NCBI GenBank assembly: GCA_965237995.1 | Contig: CBDEGO010000004.1 | Span: 248,001-312,000, forward strand | DNA from: JAAELZ01 sp965237995 | GTDB lineage: Bacteria > Pseudomonadota > Gammaproteobacteria > Arenicellales > Poriferihabitantaceae | Length of the DNA stretch: 64,000 nt | Reading direction: 5' to 3' | In this document: positions 8,602 to 17,638 of the stretch, piece after piece | Numbering within the stretch: position 1 is the stretch's first letter | Layout of the letters: each line of letters opens with the position of its first letter | Position numbers and translations under genes: made by a program | The notes under the pieces: model-generated | Told to the model about the DNA's origin: nothing | The model's input: the letters and a program-made list of their open reading frames with translations, nothing else | The model's database searches: none

Positions 8602-9114
8602 ATGAATACTGAATCACACACTTCTATGATTCGCATAGAACAGGGCTATCGACCTACCTTGCTTGGTCGTGTAACCACCATGCATGCAAATTATTACAGC
8701 AAGCACTATAAATTCGGCTCTGTGTTCGAAGCAAAAGTCGCAACGGAAATGGCCGAGTTTCTCTCTAGATTAGATCGCCCCAAAAACAGAATTTGGTCAG
8801 CGGTGCTTGATGGCAAGATTATGGGCTCGATATCAATTGATGGCGAAGATTTAGGCGTTGGGAAATGTCACCTTCGTTGGTTTATTGTGAATGATAAAGT
8901 TAGAGGCACAGGCTCTGGTAAACAATTGCTTTCAGCTGCCATAAAGTTTTCTGAAGAGTGCAACTTCAAAGAAACACACCTTTGGACTTTCAAGGGACTG
9001 GATACTGCAAGACAATTATATGAAGGAGAAGGTTTCATTCTCGTAGATGAAAAAGCTGGAACACGTTGGGGGACTGAAGTAATTGAGCAAAAATTTATCC
9101 GCCAAGCTAAATAA
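8602..9114 (+). CDS. GNAT-family N-acetyltransferase
   Basis: A 170-residue protein with the GNAT acetyl-CoA motif: beta-strand CHLRWFIVNDKVRGTGSGKQLLSAA, where R-G-T-G-S-G-K is the pyrophosphate-binding loop, followed by a C-terminal YEGEGF motif. The HYKFGSVFEAKVATEMAEFLSRLD stretch resembles acetyltransferase domains found alone or fused to MarR regulators. An alternative start is the internal Met9. It stands alone, with decayed sequence upstream; acceptor substrate unknown. Confidence 0.85.
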   Translation: MNTESHTSMIRIEQGYRPTLLGRVTTMHANYYSKHYKFGSVFEAKVATEMAEFLSRLDRPKNRIWSAVLDGKIMGSISIDGEDLGVGKCHLRWFIVNDKVRGTGSGKQLLSAAIKFSEECNFKETHLWTFKGLDTARQLYEGEGFILVDEKAGTRWGTEVIEQKFIRQAK

Positions 9115-9408
9115 TTACACCTCAATCAATCATAAAGATGAAAACTACTGACTGCCTCAAATAAGCAAAACTGAAACGGGTCGGAAATAATCGACCGTCT
9201 CTGGCATACTCATTTGAGACGATCATCTAGCTTTTGAGAATTGGGAGATTTGATCAAAACAGACATTCGTTTCCAATTATTTGCTTTTAGACAAACGGCA
9301 ACATTTGGTTTTCCTTTAAGAAAAAAAATGTTTTATTTTGATATTCGTACTCGTCCCATACCCCCAGTTTCACTAAATAGATGAATAATTGAAGATATAT
9401 ATAGAACT

Positions 9409-10299
9409 ATGAACACTGAAGAACAGGAAATCAGTTTAGAACAAATTAGAGTTGCATTTATTGAGTTCTTGCGAGAACACTTAAACCCGCCGACAGGTAT
9501 GCAAATGGGAGGTGTTGAGGTCAGAGATACTTTGCAGATAGCTTCCATTCAAAATGGAATTGCCACCAAGGTTCTAGGAAGGGGGCGCTCAACGGATCAA
9601 ATTAATTTTGGGTACGGGCATCAAGTTAGTATGGGCCAGCAACTTAGTTTAAATGATGCTGGTAAAGATGAAATTACACGCCTTATCTGGAATATGATTA
9701 CGCAGGGAAAAATGGTCCCTGGAAGTGGCTCTTCTTATGATCTTCCATGGTTGACCATTACTCAATCAGGTGCGAAATGGCTTGAAAACGATGGGTCAGA
9801 ACCAATTCTGTTTTTTTCATCGGAGGAGTATCTTTCAAGACTACAATCTCAAGGAATTACACTTGGGGAAATAACGCAAAGCTATGTTGATGAAGCGATA
9901 AGAAGTTACTTTAACGGATGCCCAAAATCCTCCATGGTAATGATTGGTGTAGCAATGGAAGCACTATTTGATGAAATAGATGAGGCTATTAGAAATACAG
10001 CGATTGAGGGATGGGTAGATATTAATTTGAGAGATCGAGGTATGCCGTACTCTCGGAGATTAAAACAATTTGAAGGAGCCATTCGAAACCTAAACCAAGA
10101 CTTAGTCAGCATATCAGGTGTTGAAAATCCGCAGTTCTTTTTGGTGCCTATTTTTGAGCATGTAAGGCAAATGAGAAATGACGGGGCACACCCAAAATTG
10201 CCCAACCATGATTTGAACCAAGCTTTCGCCTTATTAGAACTCTTCTCGAGAGTCGCAACAATAATGGTCAAATTGAGAAATCACTTGTCCACTGAATGA
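9409..10299 (+). CDS. Hypothetical protein with HEPN-like C-terminal domain
   Basis: A 296-residue soluble protein of no family I can name with certainty. The N-terminal ~120 residues look like a winged-helix-type module (TRLIWNMITQGKMVPGSG...WLTITQSGAKWL). The C-terminal ~150 residues are helical and contain SSMVMIGVAMEALFDEIDEAI and, near residue 268, RNDGAHP, a match to the R-x4-H signature of HEPN RNA-cleaving domains and DUF4145-like proteins. It is an orphan in an accessory region, which would suit a defence or stress role. The A+T-rich codon use suggests it was acquired separately from its neighbours. Confidence 0.6.
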   Translation: MNTEEQEISLEQIRVAFIEFLREHLNPPTGMQMGGVEVRDTLQIASIQNGIATKVLGRGRSTDQINFGYGHQVSMGQQLSLNDAGKDEITRLIWNMITQGKMVPGSGSSYDLPWLTITQSGAKWLENDGSEPILFFSSEEYLSRLQSQGITLGEITQSYVDEAIRSYFNGCPKSSMVMIGVAMEALFDEIDEAIRNTAIEGWVDINLRDRGMPYSRRLKQFEGAIRNLNQDLVSISGVENPQFFLVPIFEHVRQMRNDGAHPKLPNHDLNQAFALLELFSRVATIMVKLRNHLSTE

Positions 10300-10585
10300 C
10301 TGATATCGGGAGTTTTTGAAAACATTTATCACTTGGTGACTGGCAGAAAAGGGCAACTAAGCGCCCGTTGAGCTTGACTTTAGCAACCGTCAAAAACCAT
10401 TCATTACGGTCGTTGATTATTTGCAAAGTTAAATAAAGAAGCCAAAAGCAGGCATTCGATATTGCCGTTCATAGAAGTAGACATTTCTCCTAAATGTCCG
10501 TAACGGTGATAAAGCAAAGTCTCTATTTAATCCTCAATAGAAACAGCACAATTCCTTTTCAAGCTAAGGTAGCTCGCATAAGACA

Positions 10586-11032
10586 TTAAGGTTTTGGCCT
10601 TAACCTTCCCCCTAATTTCAGCCCATCGCGCATATTCAAGCCCATTAAATATAGATTAGTTGCACCCGCTAGTAGCTCAAGCCCTTGCACAATATAGAAT
10701 AGAGTATCGAACTGACCAGCGCTTGCCCACCGATTTAACAAAATTGCAGCGGGAATTAAAATTAGTACGCCATTTGCGCCGATAAAGGGCATTCGCTTTT
10801 TCTTGCTCTCGATAAGGCGGCTCTTCTTACCCTGACTCAACTTAAACCCAGAGCCACCCATCAACGCCATGGCAGGAATTAAGATAAACAAGCCTGGTTT
10901 AACGATTAAACTCTTAACCTTAGCAATAGCCTCAGCAGAGCCGAACAATTCAACAAACAGCGTGGATGTGAAGAACGTAGCAATGCATAAAGTCGCCACA
11001 ATCGCAGCAACGCCATGAATTAGTTTTATCAT
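10586..11032 (-). CDS. Small integral membrane protein, four predicted helices
   Basis: 148 residues with four hydrophobic stretches: VAAIVATLCIATFFTSTLFVELF, GLFILIPAMALMGGSGF, ANGVLILIPAAILL and LFYIVQGLELLAGATNLYLMGLNMRDG. A basic loop (KKSRLIESKKKRMPF) lies between helices two and three. I do not recognise a characterised family. It follows the ABM-domain gene by 18 bases on the same strand, so it is probably the last gene of the marR operon and repressed with it. Confidence 0.7.
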   Translation of the reverse strand: MIKLIHGVAAIVATLCIATFFTSTLFVELFGSAEAIAKVKSLIVKPGLFILIPAMALMGGSGFKLSQGKKSRLIESKKKRMPFIGANGVLILIPAAILLNRWASAGQFDTLFYIVQGLELLAGATNLYLMGLNMRDGLKLGGRLRPKP

Positions 11033-11050
11033 TTCGTTGCTTCCTAACTC

Positions 11051-11422
11051 TTAAGTGACACAATGATTAGCGACGGCTATTTTCTTGAACAAATGCGGTG
11101 ACGCTACTGCACTTGCAGGATAATCAGCAATGCGTTTTTGGAACTCTGGATGAGTAAAAGCATCTCGAAATGCAGCTACGCTCTCCCAAACCGCATAGTT
11201 CACATAGGTTGAACTTCCACCAATGGCTTTATGTAGTTGAGTAGAGATATACCCTGGTTGTTGTTTCATAAAATCTGCGTCGTGCGCCCAAGCTGCTAAC
11301 AAGGCTTCCTCGTCGGCTAAATCAATCGTAAACACGTTGATTAACACGATAGATCCGTCTTCGTTTGTTTGCATTTGTTCACCCAAACCAACTAACTCAT
11401 TCATTTCTTTAAAGTTTGCCAT
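11051..11422 (-). CDS. Antibiotic biosynthesis monooxygenase (ABM) domain protein
   Basis: A 123-residue single-domain protein with the ferredoxin-like dimeric alpha+beta barrel pattern of ABM proteins: VLINVFTIDLADEEALLAAW, FMKQQPGYISTQLHKAI, YVNYAVWESVAAFRDAFTHPEFQK. Members include cofactor-independent quinone-forming oxygenases and simple electrophile or haem binders. It is the middle gene of the marR-ABM-membrane protein operon, 24 bases after marR, an arrangement common for redox- or antibiotic-responsive detoxification units. Function within the family is not determined. Confidence 0.85.
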   Translation of the reverse strand: MANFKEMNELVGLGEQMQTNEDGSIVLINVFTIDLADEEALLAAWAHDADFMKQQPGYISTQLHKAIGGSSTYVNYAVWESVAAFRDAFTHPEFQKRIADYPASAVASPHLFKKIAVANHCVT

Positions 11423-11446
11423 TACCTAATCCTCACTATAGTTTAT

Positions 11447-11890
11447 TTACATTTCTGCGCTTGCTCTCGCAGCCTTTAGAACCGATCGAGCATTTTCAAG
11501 ACTGTCTACATGCAAGCCCTCAGCTAATTCATTTACCCAAGCTATTTGAGCGCGGTTAATTTTTTCTAAAATGTGCCTTCCACGCTGACTTAGGTTTATC
11601 AATGGCGCTCGGACGTGATCTATATTGTTAGCAGCAGTCACCATCTCTAGTTTAGAAAGGTCATTCACAATTCGCTGAACTCCTTGCCTAGACAAACCCA
11701 TTCTTCTAGCAATTTGCGAAACAGTAAGCGCCTGTCCAGCGATCTCTATCGCGCCCATCACTTGCCACCGCGCACTAGTTAAACCATAGGGCTTGCACAA
11801 GCGATTACCTGCATTGAGTAAAAACCCATTGAACTTGAATGTCTCTAAAATGACTGCCGTTAAAGCTTCACCTTCTTTAGTACGTTTCAT
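11447..11890 (-). CDS. MarR-family transcriptional regulator
   Basis: A 147-residue winged-helix regulator. The core reads RWQVMGAIEIAGQALTVSQIARRMGLSRQGVQRIVNDLSKLEMV, the MarR DNA-recognition helix pair, followed by the wing (ANNIDHVRAPLINLSQRGRHIL). It is the first gene of a three-gene minus-strand operon. A near-perfect palindrome 13 bases upstream of its start fits autoregulation. The inducing ligand is unknown; phenolic or oxidant sensing is common in the family. Confidence 0.9.
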   Translation of the reverse strand: MKRTKEGEALTAVILETFKFNGFLLNAGNRLCKPYGLTSARWQVMGAIEIAGQALTVSQIARRMGLSRQGVQRIVNDLSKLEMVTAANNIDHVRAPLINLSQRGRHILEKINRAQIAWVNELAEGLHVDSLENARSVLKAARASAEM

Positions 11891-11902
11891 ATATTACTAT
11901 TA

Positions 11903-11918
11903 TGACATCATGTTGTCA
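11903..11918. promoter_or_regulatory. Candidate MarR operator
   Basis: TGACATCATGTTGTCA is a 16-bp near-palindrome (arms TGACA/TGTCA, 14 of 16 positions symmetric) directly upstream of the marR start. On the minus strand TTGACA also reads as a -35 hexamer. The size and symmetry suit a MarR dimer. Confidence 0.5.
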
Positions 11919-11974
11919 ATTTATCCAAAAATGCTCATCTCATATTTTACATGTTAGGAAACTCAACTAAGACT

Positions 11975-12105
11975 CGCCGAACAATAAATCCCCAATAATG
12001 GTTGCCAAAACAACGCTGTCAGCTTGTCACATCAATCCGACCACAAAAGCTATCGCCACCTTATCTATGCCGCTCCTTATCACACCGCTGATATTAAAAT
12101 TGCAT
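11975..12105 (-). pseudogene. Remnant of an azlD gene (3' end)
   Basis: Minus-strand translation reads KVAIAFVVGLM, then a stop in place of Trp, then QADSVVLATIIGDLLFGE. This lines up with MVAMACVVGLMWKTNSVVLATVVGLAVLLFGE in the intact AzlD at 13700-14008. Further upstream AILISAV matches AILVPAV, after which a 1-base deletion shifts the frame. A Trp-to-stop change plus the indel mark it as a decayed paralogue fragment. A plus-strand open frame across this stretch is just its antisense shadow. Confidence 0.75.
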
Positions 12106-12153
12106 AGAGACATAATCAGGCAAGTCCAACTCAAAACAGGCTTTTGCAACGCG

Positions 12154-13035
12154 CTAGTATTTTTTACTGGTAAGATGATCAACTAGTTGTTTGACGAGCC
12201 CCGTCTTCGGCGCATTTTGAGGCCAAACAAGATGCACCCCAATGGGTTTAAGCTGCCAATTTTTCAGTATTTGTACTATTGAGTTATCAGCTTGTTGACC
12301 TTGAAACATGAATTCTGGAATGATGCCAACTCCATTTGAATTTTTTACAAGTTGTAAAACAGACTGTACGCTATTCACCTTGATTTGAGATTTCGGTCGG
12401 ATAACAGTCACTTCCCCTGCTTTATTACGTAACTCAACATTTAACCCAACGGGAGATAATTCAACCCAGGTTAAATTTTCAATATCACTTGGGGTCGCTG
12501 AACGGGGCAACTTCTTTAGCAACGCTTTAGAAATGACAATACTCCTTTCATATTGATGCAGCTTTCGTGCTTTAAGGTTGTTACTAGGTAATTTACCCAC
12601 CCGAACCGCTAGATCGACCCCATCTTGAATAATCTCACGGCGAACATCTGAGAAATCTAAATAAGCAGCTACGTTAGGATGCAACAGTGCGAAGTCACCA
12701 ATATAGTCAACCAACTTGGAGTTTTGCATAAAAGCAGGCAAAGCAATATTTAGATGCCCGTTTAAAGCTTGGGTGCTATCTGAGGCGCTGTTTACAAAGT
12801 TCTCTGCTGCTTGCAACATGGTCTGCGCAGAGGTGAGCAAAGTTTTACCATCTGAAGTTAAGGATAACTTGCGAGTTGAGCGATATAACAGCGCCACATC
12901 AAGTTGCTTTTCAAGTTGCGAGATATGGTGGCTTACCACAGAGGGAGAAAGTTGCAAAGCCTTAGCTGCCCCTCTAAATGAACCCTGTTCAGCAACTTTA
13001 GCAAATACGGCAATTTGTCGAAGTTGGTCTATCAT
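12154..13035 (-). CDS. LysR-family transcriptional regulator
   Basis: A 293-residue LTTR. The N-terminal winged HTH is typical (QIAVFAKVAEQGSFRGAAKALQLSPSVVSHHISQLEKQL), and the effector domain contains LNIALPAFMQ, DGVDLAVRVGKLPSNNLKARKL and GVGIIPEFM. It resembles the AaeR/CrgA-like group with short-chain or aromatic effectors. It is divergent from the SnoaL-like gene at 13146, the likely target. A partial decayed duplicate of its 3' end lies at 8186-8405, and an azlD remnant sits just past its stop. Confidence 0.92.
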   Translation of the reverse strand: MIDQLRQIAVFAKVAEQGSFRGAAKALQLSPSVVSHHISQLEKQLDVALLYRSTRKLSLTSDGKTLLTSAQTMLQAAENFVNSASDSTQALNGHLNIALPAFMQNSKLVDYIGDFALLHPNVAAYLDFSDVRREIIQDGVDLAVRVGKLPSNNLKARKLHQYERSIVISKALLKKLPRSATPSDIENLTWVELSPVGLNVELRNKAGEVTVIRPKSQIKVNSVQSVLQLVKNSNGVGIIPEFMFQGQQADNSIVQILKNWQLKPIGVHLVWPQNAPKTGLVKQLVDHLTSKKY

Positions 13036-13145
13036 TGTTCGATATTATCTAATTATGAAATCTATTTACACCATATTGTTACATTATCTTTACGCAGATA
13101 TCATCTTCCTTCCTTAATTAACTGAGTCTATACAAAGGTATTAAC

Positions 13146-13643
13146 ATGACAACTATTAAACAAACCCACACATTGATTGCCAGCACTTTTCTAATTGTGG
13201 CTGTTATTTTCATGAACATAAGTACTGCTAACGCAGGAGGGAAAGCAGCCGTTCAATCATTTTATGACTTATTAAGTAACCCAGGCTCTCAACCACATGC
13301 TGATATCTTTGCGGCTAACACAGCAGACAGCTGGGAAAGCATTGGAAATTACTCTGGTAAAAACAAAACCAAAGAAATGTTTATGGGACAAATGAAAGGC
13401 TTTTCAAAGCTGATCCCCGATTTAAAGTGGGAGATTCAGGAAAAGCTTAGATCAGGCAACCAAATTGTTGTACGAGGCCGCGCAACTGGAACACCAACTG
13501 GCCCGCTATTTGGCGTTGATGGGAGAGGCAAAAGCTTCGATATTCTAACCATTGATATTCATACTATTGAGAACAGTAAAATAGTGAAGTCTTATCACGT
13601 TGAAGATTGGGCTGGCGCATTACAGCAACTTAAAACTCAATAA
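13146..13643 (+). CDS. Secreted SnoaL-like (NTF2-fold) ester cyclase-family protein
   Basis: A 165-residue protein with a signal peptide (hydrophobic LIASTFLIVAVIFMNIS, cleavage after TANA) and an NTF2-like domain: AAVQSFYDLLSNPGSQ, MKGFSKLIPDLKWEIQEKLRSGNQIVVRGRATGTPTGPLFGV, and the end FDILTIDIHTIENSKIVKSYHVEDW. This is the SnoaL-like polyketide-cyclase/ester-cyclase pattern found in many small periplasmic proteins. It is divergent from the LysR gene with about 110 bases between, so probably controlled by it. Substrate unknown. Confidence 0.85.
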   Translation: MTTIKQTHTLIASTFLIVAVIFMNISTANAGGKAAVQSFYDLLSNPGSQPHADIFAANTADSWESIGNYSGKNKTKEMFMGQMKGFSKLIPDLKWEIQEKLRSGNQIVVRGRATGTPTGPLFGVDGRGKSFDILTIDIHTIENSKIVKSYHVEDWAGALQQLKTQ

Positions 13644-13699
13644 AAAATTTGGTGAGCGAAGAGCATGATGCTTAATGTGCTCTTCGCCACCAATTACAC

Positions 13700-14008
13700 T
13701 CATTGCGATAAGTAAGGTTCCCCAAATAACAACACCGCCAGGCCAACAACCGTAGCCAACACCACGCTGTTGGTCTTCCACATCAGGCCCACCACACAAG
13801 CCATCGCCACCATATCAGTGACGCTGCCCTGCCTAACCGCAGGCACCAAGATAGCCATAAACGCACACCCTGGCAAAGTCTCTAAAATAGGTTTTATTCC
13901 AGCGAAGTGGCGCAATTGCAAACCCAACACATACCCACCCGCTCTAGTCAGATAAACAATGATACCCATCATGGCAATTGCTGTTAATGCGGGATATTGC
14001 TCAAACAT
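13700..14008 (-). CDS. azlD: AzlD-family branched-chain amino acid exporter subunit
   Basis: A 102-residue membrane protein with the AzlD/YgaH pattern: ALTAIAMMGIIVYLTRAGGYVL, a central LETLPGCAFMAILVPAV helix and the C-terminal VAMACVVGLMWKTNSVVLATVVGLAVL. AzlD pairs with AzlC to form a branched-chain amino-acid exporter or permease. It overlaps the azlC stop by 8 bases, so the two are translationally coupled. Confidence 0.9.
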   Translation of the reverse strand: MFEQYPALTAIAMMGIIVYLTRAGGYVLGLQLRHFAGIKPILETLPGCAFMAILVPAVRQGSVTDMVAMACVVGLMWKTNSVVLATVVGLAVLLFGEPYLSQ

Positions 14009-14690
14009 TACGGCGTTTCGCTCCTAACAAGGTGCCAACCACTCCCGCAAGTACACTGAGCAGTAAAATCAGATAAGCTGGTAAACCTAATTCAAAAAAG
14101 ATTAGTGCAGCAACACCAGAAACAACCCATGGTAGCGGGCTTGATTTTGAACCTTTAGCAAACAACACCATCATCGTCGCCATGACCAATGGGCCTGCAA
14201 ATGATAATGAACCGAGATCCGTCTGAGCGAACGCGTCTGCTACCGTCAAACCGATAGTGGTTGAGATTAACCAACTGGTCATCAGTGCCGCCCCATAGCC
14301 GGTAACGTAGCCTAAACGATCTACTTTATTGGTTAACTTAAAGGAAGTGACTACGCCTGGGTCGTTCAACAAAAACAAGCACAGTGTTCTGCGACTGGCA
14401 CTGTGTCCATCAAAGTGATGCGCCATCGACATACCTAACAATACATTTCGGGTACTCACTAAGAAAACTGACAAAGCGATAGTGCCTAACGGCAAGGGGG
14501 ACTGCCAAAACTCTAAAGCCGAGTAGGCCGCTGAGGCACTAAAGGTAGAACCACTCATGAGTAAGGCCTGCCAATCAAGCAGGCCAATCGATGCGGCGGC
14601 GATACCAAACATCGCCCCAAACAGAAAAGTAGAGATGGCGTATCCGCCAGACGAGCGAATACCAAGTTTAAAACTATCTAAAAATGTCAT
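14001..14690 (-). CDS. azlC: AzlC-family branched-chain amino acid permease
   Basis: A 229-residue protein with the AzlC/YgaZ pattern: GFRAG-like opening (LGIRSSGGYAISTFLFGAMFGIAA), FSASAAYSALEFWQSPLPLG, VSTRNVLLGMSMAHHF and several hydrophobic helices through the C terminus. It forms a transporter with the overlapping AzlD. It stands between an aminotransferase gene upstream (50 bases) and azlD, so the three may be co-transcribed. Confidence 0.9.
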   Translation of the reverse strand: MTFLDSFKLGIRSSGGYAISTFLFGAMFGIAAASIGLLDWQALLMSGSTFSASAAYSALEFWQSPLPLGTIALSVFLVSTRNVLLGMSMAHHFDGHSASRRTLCLFLLNDPGVVTSFKLTNKVDRLGYVTGYGAALMTSWLISTTIGLTVADAFAQTDLGSLSFAGPLVMATMMVLFAKGSKSSPLPWVVSGVAALIFFELGLPAYLILLLSVLAGVVGTLLGAKRRNV

Positions 14691-14739
14691 GGTTGGTCAG
14701 CGCTTGAGTGGCACGAGTGCTACTGCGCCCTATAAAAGC

Positions 14740-16098
14740 TTAGGTAGGAACCTCGCTTAAAGATTTTTCTACCGCGTCCACAATAACATCCACTTGTGTC
14801 TGTGTCGTAATCAATGGCGGGCAGAAAGCGATGGTGTCACCGATGTTTCGCACAATAACGCCGTTGGCTTTCAAAGCATTGCTCATAGGTAAACCTAATT
14901 GGCCCGGTTTATCGCCCGCGGTTTTAGCTTGCTTGTCTAACACTAATTCTAGCCCTGCTATCATGCCCACCCCTCTCACTTCACCCACTAACGGATGATC
15001 AGCCAAAGCGTGCAAACGTTTTAATAAATGACTGCCAACTTCATTAGCATTTTCAACTAAGTTCTCTTCTTCGATAATGCGGATATTTTCTAAAGCGATA
15101 GCGGCGCCCACTGGATGGCCACCACTGGTAAACCCGTGGCCTAACACCCCGATGCGCCCACTCTCTTTACCAATCGGGTCAAAAAAGCGATCATTCACCA
15201 TCAATGCCGACAGTGGGAAATAGGTTGAGGTTAACTGCTTAGACATCACCATGACATCGGGTTTAATTCCATAGGTCTCAGAACCAAACATGTTGCCAGT
15301 ACGGCCAAAGCCGCAAATCACTTCATCTGCAACTAGTAGGACATCATGCTTATCAAGCACTGCCTGAATTTTCTCCCAGTATGTTGCGGGCGGCGTGATC
15401 ACACCGCCTGCGCCCATCACAGGCTCAGCGAAAAAAGCGGCCACCGTTTCAGGGCCTTCTGCTTGAATCATCGCCTCTAAATCATTTGCGCAACGTGTGG
15501 CGAATTGCTCTTCGCTTTCGTCTGCTAAACCGTCTCTCCAATAGTGCGGGCAGGTGGTATGCAATACACCATCAAGCGGCAAATCAAACGATTCATGGTT
15601 GTAAGGCAAGCCTGTCAAACTGGCTGATGCAATCGTTACACCGTGATAGCCTTTTTTACGGCTAATCATCTTTTTCTTGTCTTTTAAGCCTAAGGCATTT
15701 GAACGATACCAAACTAGCTTCATCACTGTATCGTTCGCTTCTGAACCCGAATTGGTGAAAAACACCTTACTCATCGGAACCGGCGCAATAGACACCAGTT
15801 TTTCCGCTAAGTCGATTACTTTGTCATGCGATTTGTGGGTGAAGTTATGATAATAAGGTAGTTTTTGCATCTGTTCATAGGCCACATCAGCGATACGCTT
15901 TTCACCAAAACCCACCGCCGCACTCCATAAGCCCGACATCGCTTCTATATATTTATTACCCTGATTATCAAACACATAAATGCCTTCACCACCTTCAATA
16001 ACCATGGGGCCCATTGACGCATGCGCCTCAACATTAGTATAGGCATGGAAGTGATATTTGATGTCTCGGTCTTCTTGAGTAGAAAGTGCCTTGTTCAT
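14740..16098 (-). CDS. Class III (omega) aminotransferase
   Basis: A 452-residue PLP aminotransferase in the pyruvate-dependent omega-transaminase group that includes putrescine, beta-alanine and taurine aminotransferases. Markers are GEGIYVFDNQGNKYIEAMSGLWSAAVGF, the phosphate loop FFTNSGSEANDTVMKLVWY, RKKGYHG, the cofactor aspartate in LLVADEVICGFGRTG and the Schiff-base lysine in VMSKQLTS. Subfamily features such as HNFTHKSHD are seen in SpuC-type enzymes. The amino donor cannot be fixed from sequence. Confidence 0.9.
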   Translation of the reverse strand: MNKALSTQEDRDIKYHFHAYTNVEAHASMGPMVIEGGEGIYVFDNQGNKYIEAMSGLWSAAVGFGEKRIADVAYEQMQKLPYYHNFTHKSHDKVIDLAEKLVSIAPVPMSKVFFTNSGSEANDTVMKLVWYRSNALGLKDKKKMISRKKGYHGVTIASASLTGLPYNHESFDLPLDGVLHTTCPHYWRDGLADESEEQFATRCANDLEAMIQAEGPETVAAFFAEPVMGAGGVITPPATYWEKIQAVLDKHDVLLVADEVICGFGRTGNMFGSETYGIKPDVMVMSKQLTSTYFPLSALMVNDRFFDPIGKESGRIGVLGHGFTSGGHPVGAAIALENIRIIEEENLVENANEVGSHLLKRLHALADHPLVGEVRGVGMIAGLELVLDKQAKTAGDKPGQLGLPMSNALKANGVIVRNIGDTIAFCPPLITTQTQVDVIVDAVEKSLSEVPT

Positions 16099-16292
16099 AA
16101 TTTTTCTCGTGGTTAAAGATATTAATTGTGATCACAAATATTCTACCTCTGAATTTACCTATAGCACTAGGTGTAAGGCAACACTTTTATATCGATACAG
16201 TAATCACCACAGTCTTCATTTCCTTAGCCACGACCATGAGTCGATAGAGGCAATACTTTTATCGTCGAATAAGTTACCAGAAGCGCGAACCG

Positions 16293-17444
16293 TTATATCT
16301 TAGCCAGCGCCTGTTCTAAGTCTGCAATCAAATCGTCAGCATTTTCAATTCCTACCGATAAGCGTAACAGACTTTCACCGATACCTAACTCTCGTCGTAA
16401 AGCTTCGGGCACTGAGGCGTGCGTCATTTGTTCAGGGTGATTAATTAATGATTCCACGCCCCCTAAACTTTCCGCCAAGGTAAACACTTTTAAGTTTTGG
16501 GTAAATCGTGTAGCAGCATCTAAATCACCATCAATATCACAGCTTACAATACCGGAAAAGCCCTTCATTTGCTTTTGAGCTAATGCATATTGCGGGTGGT
16601 CAGGTAAGCCCGGATAATAGGTTGCGACTACCTTGGGGTGCACATTCAAATATTCGGCCACTTGCTGCGCATTCTCCGCATGCTTTGCCATACGCACCGC
16701 TAAAGACTTAATGCTACGGTGCAGCAAAAAACTCTCGATTGGGCCACTTACCGCACCAGCGGCAAACTGCACATAGCGAATTTTTTCTTCCCACTCTGGG
16801 TTATTCAGCATCACCGCGCCACCGATTAAATCCGAGTGACCACCGATATATTTGGTGGTGCTGTGCACTACAATATCGGCACCCAACTCTAATGGTTGCT
16901 GGAAAATAGGCGTCGCAAATGTATTGTCTACTACACAAACTGCACCGCTTTTATGTGCAATTTCAGATAACCGCTCGATATCCAAAACCTGCATGGTTGG
17001 ATTGGTGGGGCTTTCTACCCAAATCATACGGGTATTTTCACGCAAGTGATTCTCCACCACGTTCGAGTCTGACATATTAATAAATTCAAACTCGATACCA
17101 AACTTACCCACTAAGGTTCGAAATAAGCGACCACTGCCGCCGTATACATCATTGCATACCAGCACATGGTCACCCGGATTCAAATTTTGAACTATCGCAT
17201 GTTCAGCCGCTAACCCCGATGAAAACGCAATGGCATAGTCCGCACCTTCAATCGCTGCTAAAGCCTGCTGTAATGCATCACGCGAAGGATTGGTGCCGCG
17301 CGAGTAATCCCAACCTTTGTGCTGTCCCGGTGCTTCTTGTGCAAAAGTCGAGGTTTGATAAATGGGAGTCATCACCGCACCCGTTGCAGGGTCAGGAGAT
17401 GTACCAGCGTGGACAACGGTAGTAAATATTTTAGGGTCAATCAC
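16293..17444 (-). CDS. Cystathionine gamma-synthase / beta-lyase family PLP enzyme
   Basis: A 383-residue Cys/Met-metabolism PLP enzyme. Signatures are MTPIYQTSTFAQ, DYSRGTNPSRDALQQALAAIEGA, SSGLAAEH, DNTFATP and the PLP lysine in VVHSTTKYIGGHSDLIGG. The sequence is close to both cystathionine gamma-synthases and gamma-lyases, which motifs alone do not separate. It is a single-gene unit; a methionine- or cysteine-metabolism role is expected. Confidence 0.9.
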   Translation of the reverse strand: MIDPKIFTTVVHAGTSPDPATGAVMTPIYQTSTFAQEAPGQHKGWDYSRGTNPSRDALQQALAAIEGADYAIAFSSGLAAEHAIVQNLNPGDHVLVCNDVYGGSGRLFRTLVGKFGIEFEFINMSDSNVVENHLRENTRMIWVESPTNPTMQVLDIERLSEIAHKSGAVCVVDNTFATPIFQQPLELGADIVVHSTTKYIGGHSDLIGGAVMLNNPEWEEKIRYVQFAAGAVSGPIESFLLHRSIKSLAVRMAKHAENAQQVAEYLNVHPKVVATYYPGLPDHPQYALAQKQMKGFSGIVSCDIDGDLDAATRFTQNLKVFTLAESLGGVESLINHPEQMTHASVPEALRRELGIGESLLRLSVGIENADDLIADLEQALAKI

Positions 17445-17638
17445 AGGCTAAGTTCCTCAACATTTTTGAATTCAAGTGAGCGCGTATTTCTTCATATTAT
17501 ATGTCACCCCTACGCTCAATATATACTTGAACGCACCCTGCTATTTTGTCAACTTAGGCTTAGAATTCTACCCACGCTAACTGGGGTACTTGATAGCAAC
17601 GAATAGTTTAAGTAAACAAGTCGCCTTAATTTAAACAA

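Noticed and set aside
11998..12186. 62-codon plus-strand open frame next to the LysR gene
   Set aside because: It is the antisense of the azlD remnant and extends into the lysR 3' end; the homology is on the minus strand.
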